64,000 nt of DNA from Qipengyuania spongiae (GTDB lineage Bacteria > Pseudomonadota > Alphaproteobacteria > Sphingomonadales > Sphingomonadaceae), in NCBI RefSeq assembly GCF_026168555.1, contig NZ_CP092471.1, positions 1,808,501 to 1,872,500 of the forward strand, read 5' to 3'. The notes under the pieces are model-generated. The model saw only the letters and a list, made by a program, of their open reading frames with translations. It was not told the origin of the DNA and made no database searches. This document shows positions 36,518 to 46,506 of this stretch, one piece after another. The position numbers and the translations under genes were made by a program. Positions within the stretch are counted from its first letter, which is position 1. Each line of letters opens with the position of its first letter.

Positions 36518-36603
36518 GATTGGCTAATGGACGGGACTGTCAGCGGTTCCGGCACCATCCGGGATCGGGCTGATGGAACAATGCCGGCCATTTTTGCTGC
36601 TAT

Positions 36604-36618
36604 TGAGAATAGTTCGCA
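36604..36618 (+). promoter_or_regulatory. Fur-box-like inverted repeat upstream of the iron uptake unit
   Basis: TGAGAAT (36604-36610) and GTTCGCA (36612-36618) form a near-palindrome with one base between; five of seven positions match in the TGCGAA/TTCGCA style often seen at alphaproteobacterial Fur sites. It sits about 35 bases before the likely start of the PepSY gene, which is followed by a siderophore-type receptor. Confidence 0.4.
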
Positions 36619-36654
36619 TTGACTACAAGCCGCGTGGGCTTTAGCGGCCACGCC

Positions 36655-37812
36655 GTGAAGCGCGACACGATCCGAATCTGGTATCTGACCCATCGCTGGT
36701 CCAGCCTCGTTTCGACGGCCTTCCTGCTGATGCTCTGCGTCACCGGCCTGCCGCTAATTTTCCACGACGAGATCGATGCGGCGTTCGGCGAGGACTGGGA
36801 GAGCCGCCTGCCGGGCAATCCGTCCGCCATCACCGGACAGCCGCTCGACGCGATCCTGAACTCGGCGCTCGCCGAACGGCCGGGCGAGGTGCCGCTGTTC
36901 ATGGGGTTCAGCCAGGACAGTTCGCTGCTGACAGTGACGACCGGACCTTCACCCGATGCGCCGGGCAGCGAGATGACGCTACTCTATTTCGACCGCTTCA
37001 CCGGCCGCTCGCTCGGCCCGGTCGAGGGGGGAGGTCTGATGGACACCATCCTCGCGCTTCATACCGACATGCTGATTGGGCTGCCGGGGATGCTGTTCCT
37101 GGGGGTGATGGGCCTTTTCTTCGTGGTGGCGCTGATTTCCGGCGTTGTGCTCTACGCGCCCTTCATGCGGCGGCTGCGCTTCGGCACCCTTCGGCAGGGA
37201 CGATCGGCGCGGGTGCGACGGCTCGACCAGCACAATCTCCTGGGCGTCGCCACCCTTGGCTGGGCGCTCGTGATCGGTCTCACAGGCGCAATCAACGCCT
37301 TTGCCGATCCGCTGGTCGACAATTGGCGCGAGGGAGAGCTGGCCGGAATGATCGCGGCCCAGTCGTCCACCGAACCGCTCGCGCCCGCGGATTACGGCTC
37401 GCTCGACCGGGCGATGGCACGCGCGCAGGAGGCGTTGCCGGGCCGCTCGCCGCAATTCGTAGGCTTTCCGGGCGGGGCGTGGAGCGGACCGCGACATTAC
37501 GCGATCTTCTTCCAGGGCGACCGCCCGCTCACCAGCCATCTGCTTACCCCCGCGCTGGTCGAGGCGGATAGCGGCCGCCTGATCGACGCGCGGGATATGC
37601 CCACGCTCAACAAGGCGCTGATGCTGTCGAAGCCGCTGCATTTCGGCGATTACGGCGGGCTGCTGTTCAAGCTGCTCTGGGCGGTGCTCGATCTGCTGAC
37701 AATCTGGGTCCTATGGACCGGGCTGCTTTTGTGGATGCGCCGCGCTCCGGGACGGATGGAGCGTCGTCTCGACGAGCTGGAAACCGGCGCGGCGCGGCGG
37801 AGCCCGGCGTGA
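36655..37812 (+). CDS. PepSY-associated membrane protein
   Basis: About 385 residues from GTG 36655, which starts MKRDTIRIWYLTHRWSSL, the usual beginning of these proteins; a TTG at 36619 is in frame but sits right after a Fur-box-like site. Four or so membrane segments are visible (LVSTAFLLMLCVTGLPLIF, MLFLGVMGLFFVVALISGVVLY, NLLGVATLGWALVIGLTGAINA, WAVLDLLTIWVLWTGLLLW) separating two periplasmic parts. The family accompanies siderophore receptors and may reduce iron in the periplasm. The end overlaps the next small gene (GTGA). Confidence 0.88.
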   Translation: MKRDTIRIWYLTHRWSSLVSTAFLLMLCVTGLPLIFHDEIDAAFGEDWESRLPGNPSAITGQPLDAILNSALAERPGEVPLFMGFSQDSSLLTVTTGPSPDAPGSEMTLLYFDRFTGRSLGPVEGGGLMDTILALHTDMLIGLPGMLFLGVMGLFFVVALISGVVLYAPFMRRLRFGTLRQGRSARVRRLDQHNLLGVATLGWALVIGLTGAINAFADPLVDNWREGELAGMIAAQSSTEPLAPADYGSLDRAMARAQEALPGRSPQFVGFPGGAWSGPRHYAIFFQGDRPLTSHLLTPALVEADSGRLIDARDMPTLNKALMLSKPLHFGDYGGLLFKLLWAVLDLLTIWVLWTGLLLWMRRAPGRMERRLDELETGAARRSPA

Positions 37813-38039
37813 GGCATTACCGCCTCCCGGCGCCGCGCGGAATGCTGCGGACGCTGCTGGTGCCCGCGATTCTGCTGGTGGTCAGCCTCGCTGGGCTGTG
37901 GCTTGCCCTGACCGACGATGGCGCTGCCGACTGGCTGGCTGCCTTGCTGCTTTCCCTGCCCCTCTTCGCCATCGCCCATGCATGGAGCCGCTCCGCGCCG
38001 GCGCCATCGCGCAAACCCAGATCCCGCAACCTCGGATAA
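37809..38039 (+). CDS. Small membrane protein of the iron-uptake operon
   Basis: A 76-residue protein from a GTG that overlaps the stop of the PepSY gene. Two hydrophobic segments (TLLVPAILLVVSLAGLWLAL and WLAALLLSLPLFAIAHAW) span the membrane; both termini are basic. The receptor follows after 14 bases. It probably supports the PepSY protein; function unknown. Confidence 0.72.
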   Translation: MRHYRLPAPRGMLRTLLVPAILLVVSLAGLWLALTDDGAADWLAALLLSLPLFAIAHAWSRSAPAPSRKPRSRNLG

Positions 38040-38053
38040 GGTCTTTCGATCTC

Positions 38054-40228
38054 ATGACACGTTTACTTTCCGCCGCCTCCGCGATCGCTGTCACGGCTTC
38101 TCTCGCTGCCCCGCTCCATGCGCAGGACAGCGAGGCGATCATCGTTACCGCCCAGCGCGAGAACCGCACCGAGGTTTTCGCTGGCGGCACTGTCGGCGTG
38201 CTGGGTGACAAGCCGGCCGAGGACGTGCCCTTTACCGTGCGGACCTTCGACGAATCGCTGATCCTCAACCAGCAGCCTCAGACCCTTGGCGAGGTGCTGG
38301 AGAACGATCCGACCGTGCGCACAACCTTCGGCTTCGGCATTGCGGGCGAGCAGTTCGTCATTCGCGGCTTCCCGCTCTACGGCGACGATGTCGGCATGAA
38401 CGGGCTCTACGGCATCACGCCGCGCCAGCTGGTGGCGCCCGAGCTTTATAGCGGGGTGCAGGTGCTGAACGGCGCCAACGCCTTTCTCTACGGTGCGGCG
38501 CCGGGTGGCACAGGCATCGGCGGCAGCGTCAATCTTCAACTGAAGCAGGCCGGCGACCAGCCGCTGACCCGTGCGACGCTCGGCTACACCTCCAGTTCGC
38601 ATTTCGGCGGCAGCGCCGATATTTCGCGACGTTTCGGTGACGCGGGCCAGTTCGGCGTCCGGGTGAACGGCGTGTTCCGCAGCGGTGATGTCGCGATCGA
38701 CGACGAGTTCCGCGAGACGCTGGCGACCGGTGCCGCTTTCGACTGGCGCAGCGACAATCTGCGCATTTTCGCCGATCTCGCCTATCAGCGGATCGAGGTC
38801 GATCGACTGCGCCCGCAGATCGGCCTCGCCGCCAGCGCCGTTCCCTCCGTGCCGGATGCGGACGCCAATTACGGCCAGGTCTTTACCAACACCGAACTCG
38901 AAAGCGTCTTCGGCATCGGCCGGCTCGAATACGATCTTGCCGACAATGCCATGTTCTACATCACCGGCGGTGCGCTGGAGAGCGAGGAGGACGGCGTCTA
39001 TGGCAGCGTCACCGTGACCGATGCCGTCACCGGCGCGGCGAGCGGCGGCGCGTCGATCATCCCCGCCGAACAGAGCAACCAGGCGCTGGAAGCGGGCCTG
39101 CGTGCCAAGATCGGCAGCGCGATCACGCAGGAATTCAACTTCGGCGCGAATATCAGCTGGCAGGAATTCCGCACCGCTTTCGATTTCCGCACCAGTTACG
39201 CCACCAATATCTACGACACGCCGCAAGTCGCCATTCCGACGACGGTGTCCTTCGCCAGCGGCAATCTGGACGATCCGCTGACCTCCAGCCGCTCGCGTCT
39301 GTTGAGCGCTTTCGTGTCGGATACGGTAGGCTTCTGGGACGACCGCGTCCTCGTGATCGGCGGGCTTCGCATCCAGGAGATCGAGGTCCGTGGCTTCGAC
39401 GTCAACACCGGGCTGGAAACGAGCGAGTACGAGGAAAGCGCGGTTACACCGGTCGCGGGTCTTGTGGTCAAGCCGGTCGAAGGGCTCTCGCTTTTTGCCA
39501 ATCGTATCGAGGGGCTGCAACAGGGTCAGACCGCGCCGCTTCAGGGGATCGATCCCGACAATCCCGGAGGTCCGGTCCTGCCTGTCACGAATGCCAGCCA
39601 GGTGCTGCAGCCGTTCAAATCCGTCCAGTACGAGATCGGCGCGAAGCTGGCGCTCGGGATGCTCGATGCGAGCATTTCCGCCTACACCATCGAACAGCCC
39701 AACGCCTTCCTCGGTCCGGACGAGGATCGACCCGGCTTCCTGCTCTTCGCGCCCTTCGGCGAGCAGCGCAATCGGGGGATCGAGGCCTTTGTCGCGGGCG
39801 AGCCGACCGAAGGGGTCCGCCTGATCCTGGGCGGGTCGGTCATCGATGCCGAGCTCACCAACACGCCCGGCGGCGTGAATGAGGGCAATGGTGCGCTGGG
39901 CGTTCCGGACTACACGATCAACGCCAATGCCGAATGGGACCTGCCCTTCGTGCCCGGCTTCACGCTCACGGGCCGCGTCGTCCATACAGGCGAGCAGTGG
40001 GTCGATCAGGCCAACACCCTCGAACTCGATCCGTGGACCCGGGTGGATCTCGGCGCACGCTACGTGTTCGCCGCGGGCGCGACCCCGGTCACACTGCGCT
40101 TCACGGTCGACAACGTGGCGAACGAGCGGTTCTGGAGCTCCTCCTTCACTGCCTTCGGTTCTTTCGGCGGGCGGCTGCTCCAAGGCAATCCGCGCACCTT
40201 CAAGGCCTCGATCTCGGCCGATTTCTGA
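38054..40228 (+). CDS. TonB-dependent siderophore receptor
   Basis: A 724-residue outer-membrane receptor. Signal peptide MTRLLSAASAIAVTASLAAPLHA, TonB-box-like SEAIIVTA, plug domain with PFTVRTFDESLILNQQ, NDPTVRTTFGFG and FVIRGFP, and a barrel ending in Phe (TFKASISADF). The RGFP and QVLNGANAFLYGAAPGG segments are typical of siderophore receptors. ATG 38054 is the natural start after the small membrane gene. Ligand not identifiable. Confidence 0.93.
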   Translation: MTRLLSAASAIAVTASLAAPLHAQDSEAIIVTAQRENRTEVFAGGTVGVLGDKPAEDVPFTVRTFDESLILNQQPQTLGEVLENDPTVRTTFGFGIAGEQFVIRGFPLYGDDVGMNGLYGITPRQLVAPELYSGVQVLNGANAFLYGAAPGGTGIGGSVNLQLKQAGDQPLTRATLGYTSSSHFGGSADISRRFGDAGQFGVRVNGVFRSGDVAIDDEFRETLATGAAFDWRSDNLRIFADLAYQRIEVDRLRPQIGLAASAVPSVPDADANYGQVFTNTELESVFGIGRLEYDLADNAMFYITGGALESEEDGVYGSVTVTDAVTGAASGGASIIPAEQSNQALEAGLRAKIGSAITQEFNFGANISWQEFRTAFDFRTSYATNIYDTPQVAIPTTVSFASGNLDDPLTSSRSRLLSAFVSDTVGFWDDRVLVIGGLRIQEIEVRGFDVNTGLETSEYEESAVTPVAGLVVKPVEGLSLFANRIEGLQQGQTAPLQGIDPDNPGGPVLPVTNASQVLQPFKSVQYEIGAKLALGMLDASISAYTIEQPNAFLGPDEDRPGFLLFAPFGEQRNRGIEAFVAGEPTEGVRLILGGSVIDAELTNTPGGVNEGNGALGVPDYTINANAEWDLPFVPGFTLTGRVVHTGEQWVDQANTLELDPWTRVDLGARYVFAAGATPVTLRFTVDNVANERFWSSSFTAFGSFGGRLLQGNPRTFKASISADF

Positions 40229-40252
40229 CCGCTCAGGCCGGGGGGATGAGGC

Positions 40253-41179
40253 TCAGCCTTCCCCCTGGTTCCGGCGCCGCCGGATCACGCCTTCCTGCGC
40301 GACGCTGGCGACCAGCCGACCTTCGGCATCGAAAATCTGGCCGCGATTAAATCCTCTTCCGCCGCCGCTCCATGGGCTGTCGGTCGCGTAGAGCAGCCAT
40401 TCGTCCGCGCGGGCCGGACGATGGAACCAGACCGCATGGTCGAGGCTGGCACCGTTCAACTCGCCCCGCATCCAGCTGAGGCCGTGCGGCAAGGCGGTGG
40501 TGCCAAGAAGCGTATAGTCGCTTGCATAGGCGATCACCGCCGGGTGCAGCGCTGGATCGTCGGGCAGCGGAGCGACGGTACGGAACCAGCTGCGGTTGTG
40601 CGGCGCGCGCGGCTCGTCGTTCATCCAGTGAAGCTTGTCGGCGGTGCGCGTCTCGATTGGTCGGGGGCGCAGGATCAGCTGGCGCTGTGCCTCGCTCATC
40701 CGGTCTCCGATCCGCTCCACCATTGCGCGGCGCATTTCCGCATCGGATTGAAGCTCTTCCGGGGGAGGGGTCTGCGGGGGCGTGGCGTCCTGATGTTCAA
40801 GCCCCTCCTCGGGTCTTTGGAATGAGGCGGTCAAATTAAGGATGGCGGCGCCTTCCTGACTGGCGAGCACACGGCGGTTGGCGAAGCTGCGCCCCGTGAA
40901 GTCCTCCGCCGCGGCGTAGTCTATGTCGCGGCCTTCCTCGCCGCCGCGCAGGAAATAGGCGTGGAGCGAATGGGCCACCATCCCTTCCGGCGCGATCGCC
41001 TGCGCTGCCTGAAGCGCCTGCGCCACCACCTGCCCGCCGAACACCCGTCCGACCCCGCCTGGCTGCTGCGCTCCGATGAAGGGATCGTCGCCTTCGGAGC
41101 GCACGGTCAGCAGCCGGACGAGGTCCGCGACGAGAGCTTCGGGGGAAGGGCTTGGGCGGGGGTTCGGATCGTCGGCCAT
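40253..41179 (-). CDS. tesB: Acyl-CoA thioesterase II
   Basis: A 308-residue double-hotdog protein. Family motifs include RVFGGQVVAQALQAA, HSLHAYFLRGGE and the C-terminal hotdog SLDHAVWFHRPARADEWLLYATDSPW. It hydrolyses medium- and long-chain acyl-CoA. ATG 41179 is the start. It is 25 bases downstream of the cupin-like gene and likely co-transcribed. Confidence 0.92.
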   Translation of the reverse strand: MADDPNPRPSPSPEALVADLVRLLTVRSEGDDPFIGAQQPGGVGRVFGGQVVAQALQAAQAIAPEGMVAHSLHAYFLRGGEEGRDIDYAAAEDFTGRSFANRRVLASQEGAAILNLTASFQRPEEGLEHQDATPPQTPPPEELQSDAEMRRAMVERIGDRMSEAQRQLILRPRPIETRTADKLHWMNDEPRAPHNRSWFRTVAPLPDDPALHPAVIAYASDYTLLGTTALPHGLSWMRGELNGASLDHAVWFHRPARADEWLLYATDSPWSGGGRGFNRGQIFDAEGRLVASVAQEGVIRRRRNQGEG

Positions 41180-41204
41180 ACGGGGAACAGCTTTCGCCGT
41201 TCGT

Positions 41205-42083
41205 TCAGGTACTGGCAAGCCCCAGACGACGCAGGGCACGCTGCGCCAGCGCCTTGCCGCGATTGGTCGCAGGCCAGCGTCCGGGCGCGCGGGGGGCGAG
41301 GCCGAGGAGGCGCAGACGGGCGTTGAACGCGCGCGCATCGGCTTCAGCATAGCTCCATTCGCTGCGCCAGGTAATCGACAGCGAGATCGAACTGCGCGGC
41401 CCGTTCTGCACGAAATGGGGCGACATCACAGGCACGAACAGGGCTTCGCCGGGCGAGAGGGGGTATTGGGTGCCCTCAGCCAGCATGTCGTCGCGCCAAG
41501 CAAGCTCGCGCGCGCCGCCGGTGTGGTAGCTTTCATGCGTTGTGTCGGGCGCGAACCGCGCATCGCCTGCGGGAAACTGCGTCATCACCTTGGTGCCGGT
41601 GAGCTGCAGCAGGATGTTGTGCTCGGGATCGAAATGATAGGGTGTAACCGCGTGCGGGCTGGAAATGAAGACGAAGCCCTGCGGCGTCAGCATCGCGCCG
41701 GTCTTCGCCTCAATCGCGGGGTGCAATTCGCCCAGCAGATCGAGCAGAAGCGCACGATACTCCGGCACCTGCTCGACATTCTTCAAGACCGCCCAACTGT
41801 TGCTGGTGGCGATGTGGCGGATCGTGTCTCCGATCAAGAGGCCGGTCGAACTCGGCTTCCCATCGACCCCCACGGGCAAATCGCCGCGGTTGTACTCGAT
41901 CGAGGTTTCGGGAAGCTGTTCGGCAAGGCCGGCGAGCGCGCCGAGTTCAAGCCGGGCATCCTGCGTCAGCTGATGCTGGAGGATGTGTGGAATCTCGGGG
42001 TAGGCGGCGGAGAATGCGCGGCGCGATTGTTCGGGGAAGACGGCGTGCACAGTATGCGAGGCGATCGGCTCGTGAACGGTCAT
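41205..42083 (-). CDS. JmjC/cupin-like domain protein
   Basis: A 292-residue protein. The core HFDPEHNILLQL shows an HxD metal site, with a likely second His in MSPHFVQNG; SLSITWRSEW follows as the closing strand. This is the outline of a small JmjC-type Fe(II)/2-oxoglutarate oxygenase. The substrate is unknown; relatives hydroxylate proteins or small molecules. ATG 42083 overlaps the stop of the upstream FemAB-like gene (ATGA). Confidence 0.82.
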   Translation of the reverse strand: MTVHEPIASHTVHAVFPEQSRRAFSAAYPEIPHILQHQLTQDARLELGALAGLAEQLPETSIEYNRGDLPVGVDGKPSSTGLLIGDTIRHIATSNSWAVLKNVEQVPEYRALLLDLLGELHPAIEAKTGAMLTPQGFVFISSPHAVTPYHFDPEHNILLQLTGTKVMTQFPAGDARFAPDTTHESYHTGGARELAWRDDMLAEGTQYPLSPGEALFVPVMSPHFVQNGPRSSISLSITWRSEWSYAEADARAFNARLRLLGLAPRAPGRWPATNRGKALAQRALRRLGLAST

Positions 42084-43252
42084 CCCTGCTTCTCCATGTT
42101 CCGCGCTTCCAGCGCAGCCAGCCCGGCACCGACGGCACGGCGGACTGGGCCACCGATCCCGATGGTGACATTGCCGATGGCTCGCCGGTCACGCCAGAAA
42201 TGGTCCATCATCGGATGATCGGGCGAGGCGCAGCTATCGGTCATCTCTATATCCGCTCGGCCGAGAACTTGCAGGTTTTCGACCTGCAGGAGAAGCCCCG
42301 GGGAGAGCTTGGCCAGGCTCTCGTCGAAAGCGGTCTTGTAGCTGAAAACATGCGGCGGGGTGAAGAAACTGGCCAGCATTGCGATCGGCCGTCCGTCGAA
42401 GTGAAAGGCGATGCGCTCAAGCCGTCCATCGCGGGCGGCTCCGGCCAGGGCTTGGCGGAACAGGCTCTCGGTCCGCATGTCGCAGGCGAGGGCGGAGTCG
42501 GCCTCGCCCTTCCAGCCGGCGCGTTCGAGCGCGAGGAAGTGGTCGATCCAGTCATCGAGACCGGCTTCGTCGGTGTGGCGGCTGAATTCGAGTGCGCCCA
42601 ACTCCTCGAGCCGCCGTCGCTTGCGGTCCAGTTCCTTGCGACGTTTCTTCGTGAGACAGGCCGCGAGATGCTGGTCGGGTGTCGGCCCGGCATCGAGAGC
42701 CGCGCGCTTCTCGCGGTGGACCACACGGAAAGGATTGCCGCGCTCGGCGCAGACTTCGCCCAGCGCGGCGAACGGCTCGCTTTCAAGCGCCAGCGTGGCG
42801 AGATGCAAGAACAGCGCGGAGCCGCAATGGCGCGATGCCCAGTCGAGCAGAGCGTGCCAGAAGGCGCGCTCGTATCCAGCGGCGATCAAAGGTGCGCCAA
42901 AGAACTGGTTGTCATGGCTCCAATTAGCAAGATGCGGGATCGGGTGGCCGTGGTAACGCCGTTCGAAGGCAAGCGGCATCAACCCGATGAGCTTCCCGTC
43001 GGCAATGAGCGTCGCCAGTCGACACAAACCTTGCGGATCGAACTGGCGCAGAGCGGGCAAGAGATACCAGGGTTCGTAGAAGGGGTTGGGCACGGGCGTC
43101 TCGGACGAAAGCGCCTGCCAGCAGGAAACTAATCCATCGTCGAATTTCGTCCACGGGAGAGCGGTGAAGCCATCGCTCGGAGGCCGGGCTGGGCAAGCGG
43201 GATCGCTGCTTGCCTGCGCACCCATTCCCGCCAAGTCCTCGATGAACGCCAA
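42080..43252 (-). CDS. FemAB-like GNAT acetyltransferase family protein
   Basis: A 390-residue soluble protein of the CelD/FemAB-type GNAT group: a split acyltransferase fold with NPFYEPWYLLPALRQ at the front, the basic coil KKRRKELDRKRRRLEELG, and the second GNAT part (ERIAFHFDGRPIAMLASF, FSYKTAFDESLAKLSPGLLLQ). Members transfer amino acids or acyl groups to envelope or polysaccharide targets. The start at 43252 gives a plausible N-terminus. It is coupled to the JmjC-like gene. Confidence 0.82.
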   Translation of the reverse strand: MAFIEDLAGMGAQASSDPACPARPPSDGFTALPWTKFDDGLVSCWQALSSETPVPNPFYEPWYLLPALRQFDPQGLCRLATLIADGKLIGLMPLAFERRYHGHPIPHLANWSHDNQFFGAPLIAAGYERAFWHALLDWASRHCGSALFLHLATLALESEPFAALGEVCAERGNPFRVVHREKRAALDAGPTPDQHLAACLTKKRRKELDRKRRRLEELGALEFSRHTDEAGLDDWIDHFLALERAGWKGEADSALACDMRTESLFRQALAGAARDGRLERIAFHFDGRPIAMLASFFTPPHVFSYKTAFDESLAKLSPGLLLQVENLQVLGRADIEMTDSCASPDHPMMDHFWRDRRAIGNVTIGIGGPVRRAVGAGLAALEARNMEKQG

Positions 43253-43368
43253 GCCGCCCTCCGTCCGATCGCTCCGGCACTAGCAGACCGCCTCTTAAAG
43301 AGCATTAACGGGCCGCTATGAGGGGCAGCGCCGCCGCAGCGTTGCCGCCCCCGAAACGATACAGCCGC

Positions 43369-45516
43369 TCAGGCCGCCAGCGACGCCAGCAGCAGCAGCG
43401 CGACGATGTTGGTGATCTTGATCATCGGATTGACGGCGGGGCCGGCGGTGTCCTTGTAGGGATCGCCGACGGTGTCGCCCGTCACCGCGGCGTGGTGGGC
43501 GTCGGATCCCTTGCCGCCGTGATGCCCGTCCTCGATGTATTTCTTGGCATTGTCCCATGCGCCCCCGCCGGCGGTCATGCTGAGCGCGACGAACAGCCCG
43601 CCCACGATAACGCCCAGCAGCAGCGCGCCGACCGCGGCGAAGGCGTTTTCCTGCCCCGCCATCAGGAAAATCCCGAAATAGACGACGATCGGCGCAAGGA
43701 CAGGCAGCAGGGAAGGGACGATCATTTCCTTGATCGCGGCCTTGGTCACGAGATCGACCGTGCGCGCGTAGTCGGGCTTGCTGGTCCCGGCCATGATCCC
43801 GGCATCGCCCGCGAACTGTTCGCGCACGTCCTTCACCACGTCGCCCGCCGCGCGGCCGACCGCGGTCATGCCCATCGCTCCGAAGAGATAGGGCAGCAGC
43901 GCGCCGAGCAGCAGCCCGACGATCACGTAAGGGTTCTCGAGGCTGAAATCGACGTCCGCTCCCGGGAAGAACTCGGCAAGGTCGGTAGTGTAGGCGGCGA
44001 ACAGCACCAGCGCGGCGAGGCCCGCCGATCCGATCGCATAACCTTTCGTCACCGCCTTGGTGGTGTTGCCCACGGCATCGAGCGCGTCGGTCTTCTCGCG
44101 CACGCTCTCGTCGAGCCCGGCCATCTCGGCGATGCCGCCGGCGTTATCGGTAACCGGGCCATAGGCGTCGAGCGCCACGACCATGCCCGCGAGCGCCAGC
44201 ATGCTGGTGGCGGCATAGGCGATGCCCATGAGACCGGCGAGCTGGTAGCTGACAATGATGCCCGCCACGATCGCGAGCGTCGGCAGTGCGGTCGATTCCA
44301 GGCTGATCGCGAGGCCCTGAATTACATTGGTGCCGTGGCCGGTCTCCGATGCCTTGGCGATCGATTTCACCGGGCGAAAATTGGTGCCGGTGTAATATTC
44401 GGTGATCCAGATAATGACCCCGGTTAGCACGAGGCCGACCACGGAGGACCAGAACAGATCCCAGCCGCTGAAGACGAGGATCGAGGCCGTGCCTTCCTCG
44501 GAAGGCGGCGCGCCGGGATCGATCGCTTCCAGATTGGTCCCTCCGATCACCGTATTCATGTCGCCCAGCGCGAAATGCATGGCCAGCCAGATCAGCGGAA
44601 CCGAGAGAACGGCGGTGACCAAGAAGCCCTTGTACATCGCGCCCATCACATTGGACCCTTTGCCCAGGCGCACGAAATAGGTCCCGATGATGCTGGTGAC
44701 GATGCACGCGCCGCCGATCAGCAGCGGCAGGGCCATCATCGGCATAAGCAGATCGCCTAGGCCGCTGAGCAGCAGCGCCGTCAGCACCATGGTCGCGCCG
44801 ACGGTGACGACGTAGGTCTCGAACAGGTCGGCGGCCATGCCGGCGCAGTCGCCGACATTGTCGCCGACATTGTCCGCGATCACGGCCGGGTTGCGGGGGT
44901 CGTCCTCGGGAATGCCCGCCTCGACCTTGCCGACGAGGTCGGCGCCGACATCGGCAGCCTTGGTAAAGATGCCGCCGCCGAGACGCGCGAAGATCGAGAT
45001 CAGCGAGGCGCCGAAGGCGAGGCCGACCAGCCCGTCGATCACCTCGCGGCTGTTCGGCGCATGACCGCCGGGGCCGGTCAGCCACAAGAAGAAGACGGCG
45101 ATCGCGAGAAGAGCGAGGCCCGCTACCAGCATCCCGGTGATCGCGCCTGCCCGGAAGGCGAGGGTGAGGCCTTGCTGCAACCCGCTCTGCGCCGCCGCTG
45201 CGGTCCGCACGTTGGAGCGCACAGAGATGTTCATGCCGATGAAACCAGCGACGCCCGACAGGATGGCGCCAATGGCGAAACCGATCGCCGGGATGATGCC
45301 GAGGAAGAACAGGACCAGCGCGGCGACGACGACGCCGACGATGGCGATGGTGGTGTATTGCCGCTTGAGATAGGCCTGCGCGCCTTCCTGGATGGCGGCG
45401 GCGATTTCCTGCATCCTGGCGTTGCCGGTGCCCGCGCCGAGCACCTGCCGGCTGGTGAAGAAGCCGTACACGACGGCCACCAGGCCCAGCGCAATGGCTA
45501 TGACTACCAGATTCAT
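43369..45516 (-). CDS. hppA: K+-independent H+-translocating pyrophosphatase
   Basis: A 715-residue multi-pass protein with about 16 membrane helices. Catalytic motifs include [22 protein letters not shown] and DNVGDNVGD for PPi/Mg binding. The segment [15 protein letters not shown] has Lys where K+-dependent enzymes have Ala, identifying the K+-independent class. It pumps protons across the inner membrane using pyrophosphate. It stands alone. Confidence 0.96.
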   Translation of the reverse strand: MNLVVIAIALGLVAVVYGFFTSRQVLGAGTGNARMQEIAAAIQEGAQAYLKRQYTTIAIVGVVVAALVLFFLGIIPAIGFAIGAILSGVAGFIGMNISVRSNVRTAAAAQSGLQQGLTLAFRAGAITGMLVAGLALLAIAVFFLWLTGPGGHAPNSREVIDGLVGLAFGASLISIFARLGGGIFTKAADVGADLVGKVEAGIPEDDPRNPAVIADNVGDNVGDCAGMAADLFETYVVTVGATMVLTALLLSGLGDLLMPMMALPLLIGGACIVTSIIGTYFVRLGKGSNVMGAMYKGFLVTAVLSVPLIWLAMHFALGDMNTVIGGTNLEAIDPGAPPSEEGTASILVFSGWDLFWSSVVGLVLTGVIIWITEYYTGTNFRPVKSIAKASETGHGTNVIQGLAISLESTALPTLAIVAGIIVSYQLAGLMGIAYAATSMLALAGMVVALDAYGPVTDNAGGIAEMAGLDESVREKTDALDAVGNTTKAVTKGYAIGSAGLAALVLFAAYTTDLAEFFPGADVDFSLENPYVIVGLLLGALLPYLFGAMGMTAVGRAAGDVVKDVREQFAGDAGIMAGTSKPDYARTVDLVTKAAIKEMIVPSLLPVLAPIVVYFGIFLMAGQENAFAAVGALLLGVIVGGLFVALSMTAGGGAWDNAKKYIEDGHHGGKGSDAHHAAVTGDTVGDPYKDTAGPAVNPMIKITNIVALLLLASLAA

Positions 45517-45636
45517 TCCCGAATCCCCCTCTGCCCATGTTTTATGGGTCAGCTCTCGATCGGGCGGACCCTTGGATGTTCGAGGTATATCGGCCGCTTT
45601 CCGGCTGACAAGTGGAAAGGGCAGCGCGCGCCTGCG

Positions 45637-46506
45637 TCAGGCGCGGTGGGAATAGCCGAGGCCGTCGCTGTTCTGGATCGTCTCACCATCGATCACGAGC
45701 AGCGCAGCCTCCTTGGGTCGAACCACGCCGATCCGTGTGGCCAGTACCGGCAATGAAGCGCCTTCGGGCGCGGTGAAGAGCAGTTGGTAATCGTCTCCCC
45801 AACGCACGCAGGCGTCCTTGCGCGCCGGTTCCGCCACCGGGAAGCTGCGGCTGTCGAGCTCGAAACAGGTGCCGCTGGCCTCCGCCATCCGCCAGCAATC
45901 GAGCAGCAGCCCGTCCGATACGTCCATCATCGCCGATACGTGCGGAGCGAGCGCCTGGCCTTCGGCGAGGAGCGGGGTCGGCCGACGATAGGCTAGATCG
46001 TTCGCGCTGCCGCTGCCCCGCTCCTCCATGCCCAGCATCGCGCGGCCGAGTTCGCCGGTGACGTGGATAGCGTCGCCGGGCCGCGCGCCCCGCCGGTCCG
46101 GCACGGGCGCATGGCTGGCCCGTCCTATGGCCGTGCAGCCCCATGCGCGCTTGGCCATGCCGCCCACCGTGTCGCCGCCGAGGAGGGGGGCGTCATGCGC
46201 CGCAAGCACCTCGCGCAGACCTTCGACGAAGCGTTCGTCGCCTGCCCCGAGCGCGTGGGAAACCAACAGGCCGAGAGGCACCGCCCCCTTCGCCGCGAGG
46301 TCGGACAGGTTCACCGCGACCAGCTTCCAGGCGATGTCGGCCGGGTCCTCGTCCGTGCGGACATGGACGCTTTGAACCAGCGTGTCGTGGGTGAGGACCA
46401 GCGTTTCGCCGCCCACCTCCAGCACCGCAGCATCGTCACCCAGCCCGCGCGCCGCTGGATGGGTCGCGAGATCGCGCAGGGCGGCGATGAAGGCGCTTTC
46501 CTCTAT
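45637..46506 (-). CDS. thiL: Thiamine-phosphate kinase with no canonical start codon
   Basis: An ATP-dependent kinase of thiamine monophosphate. Conserved parts are EESAFIAALRDLATHPA, the GDDAAV metal/ATP site, LGGDTVGGMAK, SDGLLLDCWRMAE and WGDDYQLLFTA. The conserved N-terminus extends up to the nusB stop, but no ATG, GTG or TTG lies in frame there; the first visible canonical start is GTG 46425, after the essential GDDAAV. The likeliest initiation is ATA at 46504-46506, overlapping the nusB TAG (ATAG) exactly as neighbouring genes overlap with ATGA. A sequencing error or a rare start codon are both possible. Length about 289 residues fits the family. Confidence 0.85.
   Translation of the reverse strand: MEESAFIAALRDLATHPAARGLGDDAAVLEVGGETLVLTHDTLVQSVHVRTDEDPADIAWKLVAVNLSDLAAKGAVPLGLLVSHALGAGDERFVEGLREVLAAHDAPLLGGDTVGGMAKRAWGCTAIGRASHAPVPDRRGARPGDAIHVTGELGRAMLGMEERGSGSANDLAYRRPTPLLAEGQALAPHVSAMMDVSDGLLLDCWRMAEASGTCFELDSRSFPVAEPARKDACVRWGDDYQLLFTAPEGASLPVLATRIGVVRPKEAALLVIDGETIQNSDGLGYSHRA

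Noticed and set aside
38063..40183. A 706-codon minus-strand frame opposite the siderophore receptor
   Set aside because: The plus strand encodes an obvious signal-peptide-bearing receptor; the antisense frame has no motif.
43318..44427. A 369-codon plus-strand frame opposite hppA
   Set aside because: Antisense to the pyrophosphatase coding sequence, with His/Asp/Arg-rich composition typical of a shadow.
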